Positions 33,861-44,436 of a stretch of 64,000 nucleotides of DNA are shown here, piece after piece (position 1 is the first letter of the stretch; each line of letters starts with the position of its first letter). A program made the translations under genes and the position numbers. A model generated the notes under the pieces. It worked only from the letters and a program-made list of their open reading frames with translations, was not told where the DNA came from and did no database searches. This stretch comes from JBDTSW01 sp963758845. Its GTDB lineage: Bacteria; Actinomycetota; Thermoleophilia; Solirubrobacterales; 70-9. The DNA is taken from positions 434,001-498,000 of the forward strand of contig CAVWWX010000002.1 of NCBI GenBank assembly GCA_963758845.1. Reading direction: 5' to 3'.

Positions 33861-34712
33861 CTACCCGTCGCCCTTCCGCGCGACCACGAGAAGGTACTCG
33901 TAGGGGTACTCCGCCGGACCCCCGGGCACGCCTCGGTTTGAACGCGTCGCGAAGTCCAGGAAATCGCGGTCGAGCGCTCCGGTGCGGTCGGGATCGTCGG
34001 CGAGGCTCGCGTAGGTCGCGACCACCGGCCCGAACGTCTGCTTGAAGAGCTCGCAGTAATCGCGCGGGCTGTCAGCCCGCTCGACGTATTCGCTGCGGGT
34101 CATCTCCAGCCAGCCGAGCCGGTCGCCGAACAGCTCCCGCACGTGTTCCTCGCTGCCCCACAGCGGCGGCGGCAGAGCTCCCGGTGGCAGTGGGGGCATA
34201 TAGGGCGCGAGCGCGCCGAAGAAGTCGGAGATGAGGCCCTCGGGGGTGAAGTTGAGCATTCCGATCGTGCCCCCGGGCCGGCATACGCGCAGCATCTCGT
34301 CGGCGACCGCCTGATGGTTGGGGGCGAAGATCGCGCCGAACGACGAGGTGACGACGTCGAACTCGCCATCGGCGAAGGGGAGAGCCTCGGCGTCGGCCTC
34401 GACCCAGTCAAGCTCGACGTTCTGCGCATCGGCCTCCCGGCGCCCGGCCTCGAAGTTCTCGGGCGTGAGGTCGGAAGCCACGACGTCGGCCCCTGCACGG
34501 GCCGCGCGTATCGCCGTGTTCCCCGTGCCTGCTGCGACATCGAGTACGCGCTGACCCGGCGAGATTCCGCACACCTCGACCAGCACCCGCCCGACCTCCC
34601 AGACCGTCGCCTTCGCGAACCGGTGGTAGTCACCGAGCGCCCACGCTTGCCGGGCGGCAGCCTTGATCTGCGTACCCGCATCCGCGTTCACAGTGCTCCG
34701 CGTCAGTCGCAT
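33861..34712 (-). CDS. class I SAM-dependent methyltransferase (cargo gene)
   Basis: 283 aa from ATG 34712. VLDVAAGTGNTAIRAARAGADVVASDLTP is motif I of a Rossmann-fold methyltransferase; VEADAEALPFADGEFDVVTSSFGAIFAPN is motif II and the adjoining loop, and ADEMLRVCRPGGTIGMLNF motif III. Similar to UbiE/BioC-like enzymes, but the methyl acceptor is unknown. The stop lies 10 bp past the R3 arm, showing how tightly the gene abuts the junction. Confidence 0.85.
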   Translation of the reverse strand: MRLTRSTVNADAGTQIKAAARQAWALGDYHRFAKATVWEVGRVLVEVCGISPGQRVLDVAAGTGNTAIRAARAGADVVASDLTPENFEAGRREADAQNVELDWVEADAEALPFADGEFDVVTSSFGAIFAPNHQAVADEMLRVCRPGGTIGMLNFTPEGLISDFFGALAPYMPPLPPGALPPPLWGSEEHVRELFGDRLGWLEMTRSEYVERADSPRDYCELFKQTFGPVVATYASLADDPDRTGALDRDFLDFATRSNRGVPGGPAEYPYEYLLVVARKGDG

Positions 34713-34896
34713 CGGTGGCCATGCTCATCCTCCCGTGCGTTGCCATCTCCTCGATCCTGGCGAGCGCCGCTACCTCTGCGATCAACCGGCGCGCTGAGGT
34801 CTGACTCTCCATGGCTGGCACCGTAGCCCCGGCGGCAAGCCCTGACTTCGCCAAAACCGAGCATCTTCTGCCACCTCGGCGAATGGCCAGATCTGG

Positions 34897-36578
34897 CTAT
34901 CTGTGGGGGTCTTCGAGCAGGCCGAGGCGAGCGGCCAAGGCTGCCGCCGCGGTTCGCGAGGGCAGGTCGAGCTTTCGCAGAAGGTTCGTGACGTGGCGAT
35001 GGATTGTGTGCTCGCTGACCACCAACCGCTCGGCGATCTGGCGGTTCGTGAGGCCCTCGGCGACGAGGCGAAGCACCTCAAGCTCACGTGGCGTCAGCTC
35101 CTGAAGCGGATCCCCCGCGTCGTCGCGACCGATGGCTCCCACTTGGAGTCGTCGCGCGCGCTCCGCCTCCGGCGCGGCCCCAAGCTCGAGGAGTTGATCG
35201 AGGGCGCTTGCCGCCTCGTCCTCGGCCACGTCGGTGCGACCGAGAGCAAATAGGGTGGTCGCGAGCTCGATCCGCGCTTGCGCGGCCTCGAACGGCCCGC
35301 CGCTTCGCTCGAAGCGATCGGTGGCATCCTCGAACAGGGGCCGAGCCTGGTCGTGGTGGCCGCTCGCCGCCGCGAGCAGCCCCTCGACGAAGTCGACGGA
35401 GGCGCGGAGAGGTTGGGTGCCGACGGCACCTTCGATCTCCTGCAGTACCTCGAGCGCCGCGCCCGCCTCTTCCAGCTCACCGCGTGCCGCGCGCGCCCGG
35501 GCGAGCACTTCAAGCCCCGGGCCGCGGTCGAGCTGGCGATCCGCGGGCACCTGGCGCAGACAGCGCTCGGCAAGCTCGGCCGCTCGGGCGGCGTCGCCAC
35601 GGTCGAGCGCCAACCGTGCGCGGCAGAGCTGCGCCTCCGAGGACGGACCGGCTCGGTCGAGTAACTGCGCTGCCTCCTCCGAGCGGCCCTCCCGGCGTCT
35701 CAGCTCCGCCAGTCCGACCAGCGGTCCCCCCACCATCGCCGGGCGGGATCGGGCGAAGTCCTCGATCGCGGCCTCAAGCACGGCTTCCGCCTCCTCCCAC
35801 CGGCCCCGCCACAGGTGCACAGCGCCGTACTCGGCCCGGCAGAAGGCGAGCATGTAGCGGCTGCCGTAGCGCTCAGCGAACTCGGCGATCTGGTCGCACC
35901 ACTCCGACGCTCGCTCGTAGTCGCGCACCGCGGCGCACGCTGTGACCATGAAACAGCACGTCCACGCACCCGAGATCGGGAGGGTGGACGCGCCCCGAAG
36001 AGCGGTCGCGGTTGCCTCGTCGAGGCAGCGCATGCCCTGCTCCACCCGTGCGCATGCCACTAGCGTCGCGCCCTCGATCGCGAGCCCGAGCATGTCCAGG
36101 TCGGGGACTTGGAACCGCCTCCCGAGTTCGGCCGCGCGGCGCCCGAGCTCCGCCGCTCTCGCGGTCTCGCCACCGGCGTGGGCCATGTATCCCTCGAGGA
36201 AGGCAAGCCAGCCGTGCTCGGCCCCCGGCTCGAGCGGGTCAAGGAGGCGATGGGCGTGACCGAGCCAACCGGCCGCTACCGCGAACGCGCCATGGAAGTC
36301 GAGCTGATCGCAGGCAAGCCAGGTGGCCATGCGGGCCGCGTCCGCGGCCTCCCCGGCTGTCTCGTAGAGGCGGAACGCCCGCTCACGAGCGGCGAACACC
36401 GCCTCGGCGTCGTCCAGCCACCACGCCGCCCAGCTCAGCCCCTCGAACGCCTCCGGTGTCTCCCGGCGCTGACCGCCTGCTCGAACAACGCCCGCGCCCC
36501 TATCCAATTCCCTTCCCGAAGCTCGCCCCAGCCTCGGTCCAGCCGGGTAGGAGAGGGCTGGTTGGATTCCTGGGCCAC
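34897..36578 (-). CDS. LuxR family regulator with TPR-like sensor domain (one frameshift near N-terminus)
   Basis: The main frame (34897 to ~36467) encodes TPR-like repeats and ends with a LuxR HTH (LTPRELEVLRLVAEGLTNRQIAERLVVSEHTIHRHVTNLLRKL). Upstream, homology (RGWGELREGNWIGARALFEQAVSAG) continues in another frame to a GTG at 36578, so one base (a G in a GGG run near 36466) appears missing. Restored length is ~560 aa. Without correction the N-terminus would run into the repeat arm at 36644. It likely regulates neighbouring cargo in response to unknown ligands. Located in the interrupted R3-R4 cassette. Confidence 0.75.
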
Positions 36579-36643
36579 GCGCGCGCATTCTCACACGCAC
36601 CCGCCGCTCTTCTAGGGCACGCCGCAGCGGATAGCCCTGAATA

Positions 36644-36700
36644 CCCGCGGATGTCGCTCGATTTGGGCACCAGAACGCGGTTGGTGCCCAATCAATTGAT
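36644..36700 (-). repeat. detached arm end R4 with hairpin
   Basis: Contains CCCGCGGATGTCGCTCGATT and then the perfect hairpin TTGGGCACCA (36663-36672)/TGGTGCCCAA (36682-36691) with nine-base loop. No tRNA half is attached. It continues exactly the arm missing from R3, so the methyltransferase and LuxR genes interrupt one copy. Confidence 0.75.
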
Positions 36701-36740
36701 GCTCGCTGGCGCCTTCGGCGATCTCGAGCTCCCCCGAACG

Positions 36741-37528
36741 TCATGCGAGAAAATCGATGACGTGCTCCAGGAACAGATCGGGTGCCGTGTTCATCGCGAC
36801 GTGCTGCTGGCCCGGCATCACCGTCAGCTTCGACTCGGAGATGGACTCGTGCAGGCGACGCGTCGGGTCGACGAGGAAGGGCGGGCTTGCACCGCCCAAG
36901 AGCAGGAGCGTAGGAACGCGAACTGTGGCGAAGCGCTCGAAGTCGGGGTCATAGGCATCGGCGATCCGCAGTTCACGAGGAAGCGTGTGAGCCGCCGCCA
37001 CCCGTGCCTCCCAGCTCGGATCGGCACGCACGATGTCCAGCTCGGCCTCAGGCATCCTGACGACCTCCCGAAAGAACGTCGCCACGACACCGTCATGGTC
37101 TCCTGCGGCCAGGAGCTGGTCCAGCCGCTCGATCAAACCGGGCGGGTAGATCTCGATGCCGACCGGTAGCGGCGGCTCGTAGAGGACCAGCCGCCCGACC
37201 CGCGAGGTGCGCAGCGTCGCCTCTAAGCGCACACGGCACCATGGGAGTGACCGAGCACGTCGACGTCTCCTCCGATCCCGTCGATCACGGCCGCGACATC
37301 GTCGAACTCCAGCTCGATCGAGTACTCCTCGGGCATCTGTGCTCGCACCTCGCCCGCGTCGATCCATCGCGTAGGTCGTGAAGCGGGCGCTGAGGGCGGC
37401 GATCACGGGGGCCCAGCGCGTGTGGTCCGCGCTGGTCCCGTGTACGAGCACGAGTGGCGGTCCGTCCCCGCCACATCGCAGGCGAGGACTGTCCCGTCGG
37501 CGGCTTCGAACCGCTCAATCCGGCTCAC
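36741..37528 (-). pseudogene. alpha/beta hydrolase gene with three frameshifts
   Basis: Read from GTG 37528 (VSRIERFEAADGTVLACDVAG). Homology jumps frame near 37463, 37347 and 37231, through LVLVHGTSADHTRW, YAMDRRGRGAS, EYSIELEFDDVAAVIDG and DVLGHSHGAVCA (Ser elbow) to EATLRTSRVGRLVLYEPPLP. The rest (37230-36741) is one clean frame ending VIDFLA. Restored it is a complete hydrolase of ~262 aa. The first shift sits at a GGGG run. Either a dead cargo gene or several errors. Confidence 0.75.
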
Positions 37529-37618
37529 GCGCGAACCGTAGCCCGAATCGGGCTCGCTGTCGAAATACACGAGAAGAAGGACCTCGAGAGGGATCCGGCG
37601 TTGGCGCAGACGCCAAAG

Positions 37619-37700
37619 GGGAGCTAGCCGGACTCGAACCGGCGACCTCCTGAGAGCATCGAACCGCCAAGGAGTTCGGGGTGATCGAGCTTGTGGCCAG
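37619..37700 (-). repeat. tRNA-Ala 3'-half copy R5 (type B)
   Basis: GGGAGCTAGCCGGACTCGAACC..., first base altered, T-arm intact, then TGAGAGCATCGAACCGCCAAGGAGTTCGGGGT. The continuation matches R1 (TGAGAGCATCGAAAAGCCATGAAATTCGGCGT) rather than the hairpin arms of the others. Confidence 0.75.
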
Positions 37701-37757
37701 GGGCGTGGAACCGCGCATGGAGTGCTGAGCGGGAGAACGTACGGTGGCGCGACGTTG

Positions 37758-38909
37758 TCAGCGTGCCGGTTGTGCCTCGAGCCAGCGCTCGACCGCCGCG
37801 CTCGCCTGGTCCACCGCCGCCTCGGGCGTGGCCCCCTGGTCCCGCAGGGTTCGCCAGACCTCGAGGTCGGTGAGCGCTCTGAGGGCCGCGACCGAGGAGC
37901 TGTCCGGGCGCTAGCGGGCGCAGCGCCTCGACGACGAGGGCGTCGAACGAGTTGTCGAGCTCTTCCATCGACTCATCCACCGCCGGCACATCGTTGCGCT
38001 CGCGGCGCGCAGCCGTGATGCCGTCCGCCCCGCGCTCGTAGGCGCCGAAGAACGTCTCGACCAGGCGGCGGACCCGCTCGTTCTCCGACGAGGCGCCGGC
38101 GAAGACCTCGGGCGCCCGGTCGGCCGGCGGAAGCTGCAGGCTCTCCATGAAGTGCTGGCCGCAGCTTCTGACCAGGTCGTCCAGCGTGGGGAACAGCGCC
38201 TCCACGGTCTCCACCGGCACACCCGCCTTGTCGGCGATCTCCGGCCACGTGGTCGCCTGGATCCCTTGGCTGGTGTGCAGCTCGAGCGTGCACTCGATGA
38301 TTCGCTCGCGGGTGGGATCGACCTCGCGGGGCTCGCCGGGCTCGTCGCCGTACGCCGCCTCGAAGCCGCGGCGGAGGGCCTCCTGCCAGAACTCCGAGTT
38401 GGGTGATCGCCGCGGAGCGGGCGCGTCCTCGAGCGCACGCTGCCCGCGCGGGGTCAGCTGCCAGAACACCTGGCGGCCGACCTTGCGCCGGGTGACGAGA
38501 CCGCTCTCCAGCAGCCGGCGGCCGGTACGGCTGACCTGGGTCTCGTCGATCTCGAGCAGGCGGCGCAGCTCGGTGCTTCCCAGCTGCGGCGAGCCGTCGA
38601 GCACGCTCAGGAAGTCGTGGGCCTGCGTTCCCTGGGCCACGGCGGCCCGCGACGGCACCCGCTCGAGCCCCCAGTGCGCGAAGGCGATCGCCGCGTCCAG
38701 CCACCCGATCAGCTCCTGATCGCCGTCGGCGCGCGCGCGGGCGTCGCGGAGAGCGTGAAGGGCGGCGGCAAGGGTCTCGTCGTCGCCATCGAGCAGCGCG
38801 TCGACCAGGCCGAGCGCGACGGCCTCCTGGCGGGCCGGCTCCGCGTCGAGCTTCGCGATCCGCGGCAATAGGGCGTGTGCCCGGGGTTGTCTACGGTGGG
38901 CGTGGCCAT
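37758..38909 (-). CDS. fused winged-helix (MarR/ArsR-like) and TetR-like regulator, with frameshifts
   Basis: From ATG 38909 the N-terminus (MATPTVDNPGHTP) shifts frame near 38870, then continues LLPRIAKLDAEPARQEAVALG. A winged helix follows (DFLSVLDGSPQLGSTELRRLLEIDETQVSRTGRRLLESGLVTRRK), and after ~210 residues a TetR HTH (TRERIIECTLELHTSQGIQATTWPEIADKAGVPVETVEALFP). Near 37905 the frame shifts again and ends DLEVWRTLRDQ...EAQPAR at TGA 37758. Two DNA-binding domains in one protein is unusual. It sits divergent to the nitrilase with a shared direct-repeat promoter, suggesting it regulates it. Confidence 0.7.
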
Positions 38910-38915
38910 GCCCGC

Positions 38916-38945
38916 ATCCTAGCAGTCGTGTCAACTATTTGTCAA
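38916..38945. promoter_or_regulatory. divergent promoter region with direct repeats
   Basis: TGTCAA-CTATT-TGTCAA (38929-38945) is a direct repeat. Read leftward its right copy is a -35 TTGACA, 18 bp from a -10 TAGGAT (38916-38921), six bases before the regulator ATG at 38909, again a leaderless layout. On the plus strand it abuts the nitrilase ATG at 38948. Confidence 0.6.
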
Positions 38946-38947
38946 GT

Positions 38948-40287
38948 ATGAGCGAGGACTACGCAGATCTCTTCTGCGAGCTGTTCGATCGGCTCGACCC
39001 CGCCGAGTTCCACGCCGAGGGCGAGGCCTGGATGGCGGATGCGGAGGTCGCGGCCACCGCCGCCGGGGTCGAGCAGGCGGCCCTCGACGGGAGCCCGTCG
39101 CGGCGCCCGAGGCCGGGCGTCAGACGTTCGCCGTCCTGCTCGGCCTCGACGCCGCCCTCGCCCACGCCAACCCGCTGCTCGGCGGGGCCGCCCCGCCGGC
39201 CCTCACCGAGTACGCGCTCCGCTACGCGGAGTCGGGCCGTCTCGACTCGGGCGCCCTTCCCGGCGCCCTGCTGCCCCGCTTCGCCCGCCCGGGCCGCCGC
39301 GGCCAGCTGCCCGACGACGTGGCCGACGCCTTCGGCTCGGTGGTGCGCGTCAACTCAGCCGACTGGGACGCGTGCGATCACGTCGCGCTGCCGGCCCGCT
39401 CGCGCCTGACCCGGCCGGAGCGCGAAGCCGGCCTCCGCGTGGCCACCGCCCCGATGATCCGCGAGCCCGACGAGCTGGAATGGGAGGTGGAGGAGCGCTC
39501 CGGGCTGCGCTTCTACCGGATCCATCCCGCCGATCGGCGAGCCGACGCGGGCGCGGGTGGAGAAGGTGATCGCGGCGTGGGATGAGCAGGACGTGGCGAT
39601 CGGCGTCGCACCCGAGCTCTGCCTGTCCCGCGCGCTGCTCGAGCGCTGGCAGGTCGCGCTCAGGGAGCGCGAGGGCGCGGGGGCCAGCCGGCTGCGCCTG
39701 GTCGTGGCGGGCAGCGGCAACGTGGACGGCTCCTCGCCGCCGGCGAACGAGGCGGTGATGCTCGACGCGCGCACGGGCGAGGTGCTCGTCCGCCAGCGCA
39801 AGGTCCATCCGTTCAACTTCTCGCAGCAGGACCTGGAGCTGTGGGGGCTGGCCGATCGCCTGACCGCTCCGATCGACGAGGACCTGAGCCGCGGCGAGCG
39901 AGTGTGCGTGGTGGAGGCGGGCGGCGCCCGGCTGGCGATCCTGGTGTGCGAGGACCTCGCTCGGCTGCACGCGTTCGCCGCGGCCCTTCACGCTCACGGG
40001 GTGTCGCTGCTCCTGGTGCCGGTGTTCGCGCGGCCGACCAAGGACCGGCGCTGGGAGCGCGCGCGGGCCGAGGTCTACAGCGACGCCATCGGCTCGAGCG
40101 TCGTGGTGGCCAACAGCCTGGTGATCGCCGAGATCCTGCGCAGCCCTACGCCGGTGGGGACGGCGATCGCCGTCGCGCCCGGTCGCGCCGCGGTCGGCCA
40201 CTCCTCCGAGCCGGACGACGTGTGGTGTTCGCGCTCGAGGGCGACGGCCCGCGCGTGGCGCACGAGCGGGTCGGTGTGCCGAGCTAA
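38948..40287 (+). pseudogene. carbon-nitrogen hydrolase (nitrilase superfamily) gene with three frameshifts
   Basis: Homology starts at ATG 38948 (SEDYADLFCELFDRL) and changes frame near 39092 (a GGG where GGGG restores EPVAAPEAGRQTFAV), near 39535 and near 40228 (a doubled TG). The frames give QLPDDVADAFGSVVRVNS, DEQDVAIGVAPELCLS (Glu), RQRKVHPFNF (Lys) and ARLAILVCEDLARLHAF (Cys), a complete nitrilase E-K-C triad, and end FALEGDGPRVAHERV before TAA 40287. Family members hydrolyse amides or nitriles. Nothing essential is missing, so errors in the sequence are a real alternative to decay. Confidence 0.7.
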
Positions 40288-40292
40288 TGCGC

Positions 40293-40380
<88 letters not shown>

Positions 40381-40386
40381 CCGACC

Positions 40387-40482
40387 GCCCACATCTGGAC
40401 GCTGCGCAGCGGCAAGGCGATTCGCCTGCGGAGCTATTGGGAGCGTTCCGACGCCCTCAAAGCCGCCGGGCTGCGAGAGTAG
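40387..40482 (+). pseudogene. C-terminal remnant of a SnoaL-like (NTF2) protein
   Basis: In frame to TAG 40480-40482: AHIWTLRSGKAIRLRSYWERSDALKAAGLRE. The WTLR.GK...R.YW.R..AL.AAGL pattern is the typical end of SnoaL-like polyketide cyclase family proteins. The 5' two-thirds are absent; the fragment begins within the R6 arm. Confidence 0.6.
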
Positions 40483-40517
40483 TAGCCGGGCCCGCTGCTC
40501 TCTGGAAGAATCACCAC

Positions 40518-40952
40518 ATGACGGCCTACCGGGCGCAAGCCCACCTTGACGCGTCGCTGGATGACGTCTGGGCACTGGTCGGCAACCCCGCCACGTATCC
40601 CGAGTGGTGGCCGGTTGCGGTGGAGATTCGGGGCCAGACGTTCGAGGTTGGCGATGCATTCACCCAGGTGATGGAGATCGCTGGGCGTCGGCTCGAGTAC
40701 AGCCGGGTGATCGACGGGCGCGAAGAGCTCAAGGAGCTGAGTTGGCATTGCCCGACGACGGGCGGCTTCCAGCACTGGCTGCTGACCGACGCCCAGGGCG
40801 GGACGTTCGTGGACATGGAGATGGGAATCCACCCGCCCACCCTCCGATACCGGCTTTTCAACAGGACTGTTGGGCGCCGGTTCATCAAGCAATGGGCAGA
40901 TGACGCCATCGACGGGCTGCGTCGGGCGCTGACTTCGACCTCCAACGCCTAG
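40518..40952 (+). CDS. SRPBCC family protein (cargo gene)
   Basis: 144 aa from ATG 40518. YRAQAHLDASLDDVWALVGNPATYPEWWP is the START/Bet v1-like N-terminus, and the rest (VDMEMGIHPPTLRYRLFNRTVG, FIKQWADDAIDGLRRAL) has the beta-sheet and C-terminal helix. Ligand unknown. It has no relation to the 16559 protein beyond fold. Frame open upstream because of the remnant, but ATG 40518 is the natural start. Confidence 0.85.
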   Translation: MTAYRAQAHLDASLDDVWALVGNPATYPEWWPVAVEIRGQTFEVGDAFTQVMEIAGRRLEYSRVIDGREELKELSWHCPTTGGFQHWLLTDAQGGTFVDMEMGIHPPTLRYRLFNRTVGRRFIKQWADDAIDGLRRALTSTSNA

Positions 40953-40983
40953 GGGCGCCGGCGTCACCGAGACGTTTACCGTC

Positions 40984-41190
40984 ATGCGCGGCCAGATGCG
41001 GCTAACAGGCTGCGACGCCGTGCGTCCGGTACGCGCTGGCGCAACGACCGTGTTCGCCGCTGACGTGTCCCATGTCTACAAAGGCGCCGGCCGCAGGCCT
41101 TGCGAGCTGATCATGACAGTCCACCCCCCACTGGAGCACCACAGTGCTGACCGTGGCGCCACCGCCCCGAATCGCGGGACTAGCACCTAG
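40984..41190 (+). pseudogene. possible C-terminal remnant of a cupin-type regulator
   Basis: A 68-codon frame reads ...VRAGATTVFAADVSHVYKGAGRRPCELIMTVHPP. The AG-TTVFAADV-HVY segment resembles the second cupin motif of XRE-cupin regulators and ends with a tail without character. The N-terminal HTH is missing. Alternatively a chance frame. Confidence 0.35.
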
Positions 41191-41203
41191 GAACGGAGAA
41201 CAG

Positions 41204-41842
41204 TTGCGAAAGAACCCCTACTACGAGTTCACCGACGAAGATGAGATCGGGCGTCTAATCCGCGAGAACCCTTGGGCGACGCTTGTGTCGAACGGGTCAT
41301 CCGGCCTGGTCGCCTCGCATTACCCCGTCCTGCTCGAGGAGGACCGCGCGGAGCTTTCAATCGTCACCCACGTCGGCCGGCCCGACGAGAAGGTGCACGA
41401 GCTCGGGGAGCACGAGTTGCTCGTGATCGTCCAGGGCCCGCACGGCTACATCTCATCGAGCTGGTACGGCGACTACGTCGAGGTGCCGACCTGGAACTTC
41501 ATCGTCGCGCACCTCTCGGGCGTCCCCGAGATCCTCGAGCACGAGGAGAACTTCGAGGTCCTGACCCGGCTCGTCGATCACTTCGAACAACACGTCGCCC
41601 ACCCGCGACCGCTGGACGCCACGCCTGAGGTCGCCGAGAACGCGCGCCGCGACAGTCGCGGGACGATCGGGCTTCGCCTGACCCCCACGCGGATCGTGGC
41701 GAAGCGGAAGATGAGCCAGAACAAGTCACCGGAGATCGTCGAGACCGTCTTGGGCGAGCTCGAGGGCGACGGTCCTTACGCGAGCGAATCTCTCGCTCGG
41801 GAGATGAGGCTCGTCCACGACACGGACGCCGCGCCGGACTGA
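41204..41842 (+). CDS. FMN-binding negative transcriptional regulator (PaiB family)
   Basis: 212 aa from TTG 41204, with GGAACGGAG upstream. NPYYEFTDEDEIGRLIRENPWATLVSN and HGYISSSWYGDYVEVPTWNFIVAHLSG are the FMN-binding split-barrel signature of PaiB-type proteins. In Bacillus PaiB is a regulator or a stress-related protein; the biochemical role is unproven. It is cargo of the R6 cassette, between the SRPBCC and channel-like genes. Confidence 0.87.
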   Translation: MRKNPYYEFTDEDEIGRLIRENPWATLVSNGSSGLVASHYPVLLEEDRAELSIVTHVGRPDEKVHELGEHELLVIVQGPHGYISSSWYGDYVEVPTWNFIVAHLSGVPEILEHEENFEVLTRLVDHFEQHVAHPRPLDATPEVAENARRDSRGTIGLRLTPTRIVAKRKMSQNKSPEIVETVLGELEGDGPYASESLAREMRLVHDTDAAPD

Positions 41843-41966
41843 GGCTGCCTCCGGACGGGGTCGCTCAGTTGGTCAATTACTGCCGTGAGGCTGGGTCACA
41901 CTGACCGTCTTCACCGACGGCCCATGTCGGACGCGAGGATTCCCGGTCCGCCGTAGTGTCCCGCCG

Positions 41967-43490
<1,524 letters not shown>

Positions 43491-43508
43491 TTAGGGGACA
43501 AACTGGTG

Positions 43509-43601
43509 CTAGCGCCCCGTGGCCTCGGCGTCGAGGATCACCGGCAGCGTCTGGTTCGCTGCGATCCGGATCGCGCGGCGCTTGCTCGCGCTCTCGGTCA
43601 T
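43509..43601 (-). CDS. short ORF overlapping the HxlR stop, probable gene remnant
   Basis: ATG at 43601 overlaps the TGA of the upstream HxlR gene (ATGA), the typical coupling arrangement. It encodes 30 aa, SKRRAIRIAANQTLPVILDAEA..., ending at TAG 43509, 28 bp from the R7 hairpin. It may be the surviving start of a second operon gene cut off when the junction formed, or a tiny protein. Confidence 0.35.
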   Translation of the reverse strand: MTESASKRRAIRIAANQTLPVILDAEATGR

Positions 43602-44332
43602 TCGGCGATCCTCACCCTGGCGGGGCCCTGAAGGCGGGCCGCCACGCTGCGGCGGTCGGGGGCCGAGCGGCTGGCAGGGGCGAATGCGCTCCAGGCGAAC
43701 CAGCGAGCGAAACCGCGCTGCAGCGCTCGCGGGCCGCTCATCGTCAGCTTGCGGGCCCGGAGGGCGGCGCCAAGCTCAGCACGTCCCAAGTAGACGCGAT
43801 AGAGGGTGGCGGTGTCCACCGCTACCTCGAGGTCGACGTCGAAGCCGGGATGCTGGAGGCAGACCGAGACCTCCGAGGGCTCGAGCACCATCCAGTAGCG
43901 CTTGGCCGGGTTGCGAAAGTTGAACTGGACGACGGTGCGGTTCGCCGGAAGCTCGTCGTGATCGACGTGGCGGGCCATCCAGACGATCAGGAGGTCGGGA
44001 TCGAGCTCCTCGGGACGAGGATCGGTGAACGACCAGGTAACCCCCCACTCGCCGAGCGCCTGCACGACCTGCTCCAGGTCGCGGCCGGCTGGGGTCAGCC
44101 GGTACTCCAGCGTCCTGCCCTTGGGGCCCGTCCGGCGCTCAACGATCTCGGCCCGCTCCAGCGCTCGGAGCCGATCGGTGAGAACCGAGCGCGAGATCCC
44201 CGGCAGGCCGCGGTGGAGCTCGTTGAACCCACGAACCTCGGAGAGCATCTCGCGCACGATCAGAAGCGTCCAGCGGTCGCCGAGGATCTCGCTCGCCTTT
44301 GCGATCGGGCAGTACTGCGCATAGCCGCGCAT
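43598..44332 (-). CDS. HxlR family transcriptional regulator with a C-terminal sterol-carrier-like domain
   Basis: 244 aa from ATG 44332 (MRGYAQYCPIAKASEILGDRWTLLIVREMLSE). The HxlR signature is C.I.....L...W..LI.R...........F..L.R.LPGIS..LT.RL..LE. It is followed by a ~130-residue C-terminal domain like SCP2 (FNFRNPAKRYWMVLEPSEVSVCLQHPGFDVDLEVAVD), which could bind a hydrophobic ligand. It is divergent to the FAD oxidase, 104 bp away, and likely regulates it. Confidence 0.85.
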   Translation of the reverse strand: MRGYAQYCPIAKASEILGDRWTLLIVREMLSEVRGFNELHRGLPGISRSVLTDRLRALERAEIVERRTGPKGRTLEYRLTPAGRDLEQVVQALGEWGVTWSFTDPRPEELDPDLLIVWMARHVDHDELPANRTVVQFNFRNPAKRYWMVLEPSEVSVCLQHPGFDVDLEVAVDTATLYRVYLGRAELGAALRARKLTMSGPRALQRGFARWFAWSAFAPASRSAPDRRSVAARLQGPARVRIAE

Positions 44333-44436
44333 GTCGAGCGAATCGTAGACCCGAATCCAGCGCAGGTTCGAAACTCGAACCGGTTGGTTCGGATCCCGGT
44401 CTATGCGTGCACCCGCGCGGGGCCTAGCGTGGTGGC

